DNA from: Sesamum alatum
Lineage: Eukaryota > Streptophyta > Magnoliopsida > Lamiales > Pedaliaceae
DNA length: 64,000 nucleotides
Assembly (NCBI GenBank): GCA_034509735.1
Contig: JACGWO010000010.1
Coordinates: 1,984,001-2,048,000 of the forward strand
Reading direction: 5' to 3'
This document shows positions 56,589 to 64,000 of this stretch, one piece after another. Under the pieces are notes generated by a model, which saw nothing but the letters and a program-made list of their open reading frames with translations, was not told where the DNA came from and made no database searches. Each line of letters opens with the position of its first letter. The stretch's first letter is position 1. The position numbers and the translations under genes are program-made.

Positions 56589-59500
56589 TCAGATGCTGAG
56601 GAGATCTGGTGGTGGTGATTGGGATGCCTGCCGGTTATGGGTTGTTTTTGTTTCGGTAGCCGGAGACTCTAAGCCGGATGCGGGTGGGGATGAGTCGGTG
56701 ATGGTTGAATCTCCCGGTTTGGCAGTGGGTGGCTTAGGGAGCTCGGTTAGTATTTGGACGACTTCACGCATGGTGGGACGCTCGACTGCCTGTTCTTCTA
56801 CGCAAAGCATTGCTACGTAGAAGACGTGCATCACTTCATGCAGGGGGACCGTTGGGAGTCTTGGATCGAGGACCTTGAGAACGCCTTCCTTGTTCCCATC
56901 CGTCATTTTCCTAACCCATTGGACTATGTCCACCCCATCGCCAAACTCACCGACTGGCTTTCTGCCAGTAACAAGTTCTAATAGAACCACCCCGAAACTG
57001 TAGACATCGCTCTTCTCGTCGACCTTGAGTGTGTAGGCATATTCTACAGACAGATAATAAAATCAATCAGCAGAAGTTAACTACCAACGATTGTAAGAAA
57101 GAAATAGTAAATTTTGGGCAAGTATAGGCAGATGTTATAAATGTTACTAGTAAACATTCAGACACAAATGCAATAATGCAATACAAGTTACTGTAAGTGT
57201 AAGTTTTGCTATTCAAGAAAGTAAAACCTGCGATAAATTTTCCAGCCAAGTTACTATCTAAGTCACTCAGTCCAACAAAGTTGCTATCTAAGTCCTTCAG
57301 TATCGTTTTCATGCAAAGCATTCTCATTTAGAGTCACCCGTTTCCATATGAATTCCAATCAAAGCTCATGGATTTGCACCTAATTTTTCAAATGGTAGTT
57401 GAAAACCAATGACATGAAAGAGATTGATTTCGACAAAACCAGGACTAAGCATGTTACTTTGAAGCTCAGAATTCAATTCGAACGAACTTTTAAAACAAAT
57501 GAACAGCGACTAGATCTCGACATAAGACCATGCAACCAGTCAAAAGTCGAGTGTTAATTTTCAACGTCATGATTGGCAAATGAACAGGTTCAGATACCGT
57601 AATAAAGGGATTAGAACAGTAATCATAATCAAAATTAACCATGATTGATATTGCATACCGGGAGCAATGTATCCATAAGAACCAGCAATGGCGGACATGC
57701 ACTCTGATGTGCCGGAATCTTGCAGGAACTTGGCCAGCCCAAAGTCAGCTACATGAGCTTCAAAGTTGGAATCCAGGAGGATATTGTTCGATTTGACATC
57801 ACGGTGAACAATCAATGGTGAGCAATCATGATGAAGATAGCAGAGGCCCTTAGCAGCCTCTACAGCTATCTTATACCGTGTATCCCAATGCAAATGACCG
57901 CCTTTCTTGCCGTGGAGCATTTCCCCCAAGCTCCCATTAGGCATGTATTCATAGACCAAAAGATTTGTTTCGTGATTAGAACAGAAACCCAGTAACCTAA
58001 CAATGTGCCTGTGCCGGATCCTCCCCAGAGTCTGTATCTCGGCATTGAACCCGTGATCGTGTGAGGAGCCACGACTCATTCCCGGCAACCTTTTCACGGC
58101 TACCTGTTCACCACTTGGCATCAGTCCCTTGTAGACAATACCGGCACCTCCTTTACCAATAATGTTGTCCTCTTTAAGACTATCCAGGACATCATCACAA
58201 GTAAAATCCAATCGTTGGAAGGCAGTAAGCTTCCAAGCACGAGCCTCACTTGCCTTCTTCAACGACCGTGCCTTGATAATAGCAGCCACCGCGAACACAA
58301 TCGAACAAACAAGCAGCCCAATCACAAGCAAGAGCTTCATGGAAGGAGAGAAAGTACCCTTCTCATGAGGTCTTTCAGCCCCACTGGCAATGCCCTCTTT
58401 GCAAGGCCCCAAATACGGTCCACAAAGATTGGGATTGCCCAAAAACGAAGTGTAATTGAAATAACTAAATTGACCAGTCCCAGGAACCAAACCAGACAAA
58501 TTGTTATATGAAAAATCGACAGAAGTTAAACTCTGCATGCTAGCAATGGAAGAGGGAATGCTACCCACCAAATGATTTCTTGACAAATTCAAGTAGTTCA
58601 AAATCCTCATACCAGTAATCTCTGTCGGAATGTCACCAGAGAGCTGATTCCGGCTAAGATCAACGAACGTCAACAGCTTACACTGGCTTATCTCCGGTGC
58701 AATGGGGCCCGTCAGCTCATTGTGGCTGAAATCCATCTTTGACAGCTGCTGCAACTTCCCTATTGCAGCCGGAATCCTGCCGGAAAACTTGTTTCCATCA
58801 AGCAAAAGCTTCTGAACACCGACAAAATTCCCAATACTCGGCGGCAACGTCCCGGTGAGATGATTATTCGAAAGACTGATTTGACCCAGACTCGTGGATA
58901 ATCCATCAGTCTCCGGGAAAGTACCAGACAGCAGATTATCTTGAAGCTCAACCTGGGTTAGCTTAGGCAAACTCAATAGCCCTGTCGGAATGGACCCGTT
59001 TAGATAGTTTTCCCCCATCCGAATCCGGGTCAGTGACTTGCACTGTCCTAATGACTCAGGAATTGGGCCGAACAGGAAGTTCCCCAGAGTAATCAATGTG
59101 TGCAGCTGATTGCCATTACATAGATTTGGGGGAAGATTTCCGGTCAATTTGTTTGAACTAACATCAACTTCTTGAAGATTTCCATTAGTTCCCAAACTCT
59201 GTGGAATGATCCCAGTGAAATTATTCTCCCACAACTGCAAAACCTCCAGCTCCGGCAACTCTCCAATAAAATCCGGTATCGAGCCGGTGAGCTTGTTCCG
59301 GAAAAGATTTAAGAGGGTCATATTTTTAAGCTCAGCAAATGAGGGTGGTATTTCACCGGAAAACATGTTGTTTGACAGATCCATAGATTTCAAGCTCTTC
59401 AAGTTCCCAAGCTCTGGTGTCAAGCCACCGGAAAGCCCATTTACTTGGAGGAAAAGAGTGTCTAGATTCTGCAGATTTCCTATCTCCGGTGGAATCTCTC

Positions 59501-60254
59501 TGGTTAGCCCGCAGTTCGCGGCGTCAAGCCGCACCAACTGCGACAAATTCCCAATCTCCTTAGGTATTCCCCCAGTAAATGCATTGTAATACCCAATGTA
59601 AAGCTCCTTAAGCTGAGTCAAGTTTCCGATCTCCGGCGGTATGGCTCCGGTGAGCTCATTGCCAGAAACAGCCAAGTATTCAAGATAAGGAAACGAGCCA
59701 AACTCCGGCGGGATTTCACCTGAAAAGAAGTTTCCGCCAAGATGCAAATGGCGGAGATTGGCAAGCAAATAAGCTTTCGAAGGGAAGTCCCCGGTCATGT
59801 TATTATTGTAGAGGTCCAGAACTTGGAGGTTTCTAAGGCGGTAAAGCTCTGGGGGAAAGCTGAGATTAAAGACGTTGTTGGAAAGATTAAGGTATCGGAG
59901 GTTGGGTATGTCGGAAATTTGAGGAGGAACAGGACCAGCAATGAAGTTGGCGGCAACGGAGAGATTGACAAGAAACCGAAGCTGTCCCACGTCCGGGGAA
60001 AGGGTGCCGGTGAGACTGAGGTTGGAGATGTCAAGTGACGTCACGTGCCTGCCGGAAGGATCGCACGTGACTCCCTTCCACGTGCAATGGTGGGTGGTGA
60101 GGTTCCACGACGCCAGTGCCGATTGCGGGTCATCGGTGATGGCGGCCTTAACGGAGAGCAAAGCACGGTATTCCGACATCCGGGGCGGTCTTGCGGCGGC
60201 GGAAGGGCGGAGGTGGAGGTGGAGGAGGAGGAAAAGAAGTATAAGGAACCGCAT
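56589..60254 (-). CDS. BAM1: LRR receptor-like kinase, BAM1/BAM2 type (CLAVATA1-related)
   Basis: Exon 1 is 57659-60254 and exon 2 is 56589-57043; the 615-base intron splits the Glu codon after GYIAP, giving 1016 residues. In order: signal peptide (1-21), LRR N-cap with CTWKGVTC (57-64), about twenty-one 24-residue leucine-rich repeats (about 70-590), membrane helix (about 639-660), and a kinase domain with [11 protein letters not shown] (700-710), Lys721, HRDVKSNN (817-824) and DFG (837-839). It is therefore a catalytically competent RD kinase. BAM receptors sit in the plasma membrane, bind CLE peptides and act in meristem, phloem and anther development. The repeat sequences and the tail ([20 protein letters not shown]) fit BAM1/BAM2 better than CLAVATA1 or BAM3. 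I chose the ATG at 60254; a TTG three codons earlier is not a likely start. The single intron in the kinase domain is normal for this clade. Confidence 0.95.
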
Positions 60255-60584
60255 TTTGTACAACTTTAGGTTTCTTTCTCTTTCTCTTCACAATTTCTCC
60301 CTCAAGAAGCTTTTGTGTTTCAGTGAGAGAGAGAGTGAAGTGAGAAGAAAAGAAGATGAGGTTGGGCGTATTTTAAATTAATATCTTTATTACCTTTTTC
60401 TTGTTTGTCCTAATGTCTTATGGGGGGATGTTTGGACATAGGAGTTTGGGAATCCGGAAACAGAAAAAATTCAAAAAGGAATTGTGAAAAGAGGATTTTG
60501 AATATCTGCTTCACGGTTGTAAAAATGGAAGTATACCGTAGGAATCAGCGAAGGCTGCAACAACCCCCACCTCCACCCGAGAAA
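60255..60584 (-). promoter_or_regulatory. Leader and promoter region of the BAM-like gene
   Basis: Read leftward, the sequence before the ATG contains a GA-rich leader (about 60258-60360, CT on the gene strand in part) and an A/T run (taatttaaaata, about 60370-60381) that could act as TATA element. No further motif can be assigned safely. Confidence 0.3.
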
Positions 60585-60738
60585 TTCTAGTCTAAATTTG
60601 AAGCACAATGAGTATAATACACTTGTTGTATAATTGATGAACAGTACAGAAAAAATGATTAATCACATAATACATATATTGCACTTATTTTATAATTAAT
60701 TTGGTTCGATAAAATATGATCAGATAAGAATTTTTCCT
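60585..60738. mobile_element. Small inverted-repeat MITE, same family as 44640-44822
   Basis: Blocks gagtataatacacttgttgtataattgatgaacagtaca, gattaatcacataatac and gatcagataagaatttttcct match the other copies in order. It lies about 330 bases upstream of the BAM-like start codon. Confidence 0.5.
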
Positions 60739-61194
60739 CTACCCACCCCGACCCCACCCCACCAATATTATTTTAACTTTTATAAAAAAGTTGGTCGAGG
60801 GGAACAATCTTTTCTTCTTTGTGGTGTGTTTGTGTTCTTGAGAAAAATGTGCTCTTTCTCAGTTCTGACAGCGTTTTCAACAAAAGGAAAAGCTAGATGA
60901 TTGCTTGCTTGCTTTTATTTTACCTCTGGGTAAAAGAAAGTTGAAGCATGGGAATTTTATTTTCAATTTTCCTATGGGGAAGGGGTAAATTATGGCCAGC
61001 TTTAGTGCAAGATGTGGACTGGAGTAATCTAGAAAATAGTAATTTATAAAGACAACAACGTTGTAATAGTTTATTACATATAGGGGGTGTTGAATGCAGA
61101 TTGTTATAAGTTTTGCTGGTTATTGAATTATCTTTTGTATGGTGTTTATAAAATACTCAAGTATTGTATGTTACAATTCGAACAACCACACTGT

Positions 61195-61470
61195 CTTTCT
61201 TTAAAATTTGGTGTAATTACATGTAAATTTTTTGTGGTTTCGAGAATTACATCTAATATCTCTTGAAGTTTGTTATCGTCTAACATATAGATTCATTCAT
61301 TAGCCAAAGTGTACCGAATTTACTGATATTAACAAATTTATTGCATGACAAATAAATTTTTTTATAACCACACCAGTCTTATACATTTTCACGCATATAT
61401 TGATCCCTATAAGGTAATTTTGTTAGAAAAGATTTATTTGACCTGTCGTAAGTCAATCAGAAGTAAATGA
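61195..61470. mobile_element. Half copy of the 30355-30916 foldback element
   Basis: The stretch from tttaaaatttggtgtaattaca through agaattacatctaatatctc, gtctaacatatagattcattc and ctgatattaacaaat matches the left arm. Then agaaaagatttatttgacct and taagtcaatc match the loop. The right arm is missing. Confidence 0.6.
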
Positions 61471-64000
61471 GACCTTAGGCCTAATAGCCGTACAAGTTCA
61501 TGGTTTACAATTGATATGTATCTGACCTAATTATGTTGCATGGTTCACTACATTCAAAATCAAATCCCTTGTCTGGGATTTACGTCTATGAGTACTACTG
61601 TAAATATTAGATAATTATGAGAGATTTGAGAAACATATAAATATTAAGCTTCCTTTCTCTAGCGAAACATATAATGTAACTGACTGGATTTGCAGAGAAT
61701 AATGTCATCAACTCAGTGATAGCATAAATAATACTCTCTTTTTGTTTATTTTTAAGTATTTTTTTACTGAGCACATAGTGCAGATAAAGTTCTAGAGAGT
61801 AAAATATTATAAACATGCTGCATTATTATCTAAAAAATAATAGTTAATAATTATTGATACAATGCCATTATTTAAAAAAAAAAAAATAGGTACTTTTGAG
61901 TTGGGAAAAACAGGACTTCCATTTTATGAAATAGTACCGATTTTGGGATATTTAGAGAATAAAATAAGATAGTACATTAATAGAAAAAGTACTAAATTAT
62001 TTTCAGTAGCACAAATAAATTCTGGCGGCGTGTGCTACCTACCCACATATAATTTTCATCATGCCCTTTTGCTGTTGCACCCATGAAATTGTAGTGTTAA
62101 CTGATGTTATGAAATTTAACTCTAGTAAGCAAATATTTTAATTTAAATTGAGTTAAATAAAACTTTTGAATTATAATATAAGCACATTATAGTTTATCAA
62201 ATATTGAGTGTGATGTGATTTGCGGTTTGATCAGTACGTCGTTGCGCAAGATGTTGTTCACTCTGATCTGACTTTTTATGAATATCATGCTTTTGTTATG
62301 AAAAAGAGCCCTGCTAGAGAAATGAGATTCTTAAGTTTATAAGTTACTCAAACTCATCTTCTACGACTAATATAGGATGTTTGTTTACATCAGAGTGAAT
62401 GATATAAGAAAAATGATAAATTACACATATTAAAGTTTATGAGAATAATTAAGTTTATACTATGATTGCTTTGGTCTTGGTAAGTTTAAGAGTTAATACA
62501 TGTTGCACTTCTGAAGTATACTATGTTGCACTTTAGTCCTCTAAAGTGTGAAATGTAGTAAAAATCATCTGACAAAATAATTTGACATTGTTGGGACAAA
62601 TATGTCCTTCTTACTTACTCCCGATACTGTTCATTTCACTTCCTAAAGTACGTTGTATTGAAAATTTTCTCCAAAATTTACTTTGAGTGATTTTAAATTT
62701 TTACACAAACTTTTGTTTAAAAAAAATATTTAAAATTTAAAATTATAAATTATATAATAAAACAAATATTTACAAGCTCAATATATATAAATATATTTTA
62801 CAAAATTAATTATTTATGTTACAAAATACGTGTAAATATGTGTAAATCGCGATGTAACTATATACACTATGCATATAATTTTACAAAAATGGTAAGTTAA
62901 GTTATATATATTTTATTCTCAATTACATGTATAAATATTTAAAATATAACATATCATTATTCACAATATTATATATTAATTATATGTATAAATTTACATA
63001 TTTTTCATTACATACATATGTTCAATATAATATTTTAAATTATATTGATAATATATTTTTTTAAAAATCAATACATATAAAGTTTATACATATTTCTATA
63101 TACTAATTACAAAAATTATAAATTTGGGTACTATTCATTTTACATAAATTTTTTATAATAATTCAAATTATGTCTTAGGAAAATGATTGTATAAACTTTT
63201 TTTTAGAAGGTATAAATAATAAAAATATTTTCGTTCGAAAATGTTTCGTCCATGTTATGGGAGGGATTTTTGTTACTTTTTTATAAGTTACGGGTGAATG
63301 CGACTATATTCATATTTCAGGAGGGGAAAGTATATTGTACAAGGGGTAATAGATCAGGAACAATCTAGATTTAAACCTAGAACAGTCTCTTTATAAATAA
63401 AAAAAAAAATTGCAATTCAATCAATTGATTAATTGTTATATATAGAATTTCAGCAGTAATGATTTGGCACATACCTAAAACTAATATCTACAATTACACG
63501 TGATGAAGAATTGATTGGACTAATAATTAATTCTGATTTGATTAAACTCGATATGAAATAAACATTTCCAATTAAACCCAAAGATTCTGATGTGCTTGCT
63601 TGCTTGGGTTAAAACTCTAAAACGGACAAAAAACAAAGGTTAAAAGAAAGGTAAGAAAACTGGTGAACTATAATTGCAATAATTTTGCTTGTTTGGATAA
63701 AGGTGGTCAAAGGAGGTCGAGTGACGTGGACGTGGAGATGGAGGTGCAGGAGAAGTGCGGTGTTCTGACAGTACACCATCCAACTTTTTTGACTGCAAAT
63801 TATTTATTAGTGGGAGGACCCCTTAACCTTAAGCTGCATTAATAATCATTATGCTCTTCTTAATTACATGCTTAATTACGTACTAATTAATAGCCTTCTT
63901 TCAGTGTCATTATATCTAATCTCTAGTGTGGGCCAAACAGACTCTGTACGTACTGAATCATTACTGCCATTGAGAGCGGAGGCAGAAAATGACTATTTAA
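61471..64000. other. AT-rich intergenic DNA to the end of the window
   Basis: No coding region is recognised. Sequence between 62690 and 63130 is almost entirely A/T with no ORF of note. A patch at 63480-63580 (gattggactaataattaattctgatttgattaaactcgat) may be another piece of the MITE family at 44640-44822. The segment 63690-63780 is less A/T-rich and could be the edge of a feature beyond the window. Confidence 0.4.

Noticed and set aside
59206..60381. Plus-strand frames of 98-146 codons opposite the receptor kinase
   Set aside because: They are antisense shadows of the LRR coding sequence.

Overview
This window is nuclear DNA of a flowering plant, almost certainly a eudicot. It is AT-rich, most genes carry short GT-AG introns, and the recognisable proteins (EPFL2-type peptide, mitochondrial NFS1, COX6a, glyoxysomal malate dehydrogenase, BAM-type receptor kinase) are closest to the eudicot versions I know. 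The spaces between genes are filled with small non-autonomous transposons, SINEs and LTR scraps. The species cannot be fixed from the sequence alone.

Layout: an EPFL2-like secreted peptide gene (1045-1593, +, three exons); mitochondrial cysteine desulfurase NFS1 (6810-8180, -, intronless); a 754-residue, glutamate-rich, single-membrane-anchor protein (11791-14055, +, one coding exon, probably with 5'UTR introns); a five-copy 117-bp tandem array (14671-15255); cytochrome c oxidase subunit 6a (16117-18974, -, four exons, reconstructed by hand because most exons are too short for an ORF scan); an SMI1/KNR4-domain protein (22253-23329, -); a long gene-poor stretch (about 23.4-40.3 kb) rich in MITEs; peroxisomal malate dehydrogenase with a PTS2 signal (40395-44345, +, nine exons, one GC-AG intron); a second repeat-rich stretch (44.4-56.5 kb); and a BAM1/BAM2-like LRR receptor kinase (56589-60254, -, two exons). 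From 60.3 to 64.0 kb only AT-rich intergenic DNA is seen.

The genes are ordinary monocistronic plant genes and do not form one pathway. Two act in mitochondria (NFS1 in Fe-S and sulfur transfer, COX6a in respiration), one in peroxisomes (MDH in NAD recycling), and two in extracellular peptide signalling (EPFL2 as ligand, BAM as receptor of CLE-type peptides, so not an expected pair). What unites them is ancestry. From memory, EPFL2, an acidic membrane protein and COX6a are consecutive Arabidopsis loci on chromosome 4, a paralogue of the acidic gene lies beside PMDH1 on chromosome 2, and BAM1 lies next to NFS1 on chromosome 5. The window therefore looks like a less rearranged ancestral eudicot block.

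The transposon layer is the most structured non-genic content: foldback/MULE-like MITEs with 9-bp target duplications, hAT-type MITEs with 8-bp duplications (one nested in what looks like a CACTA end), an inverted pair of GTGTCC-rich elements 23 kb apart, two tRNA-derived SINE candidates and several degraded LTR pieces. I found no CRISPR, rRNA, intact tRNA, autonomous transposase or convincing new multi-gene system. Exon borders were placed by eye from splice sites and family conservation.
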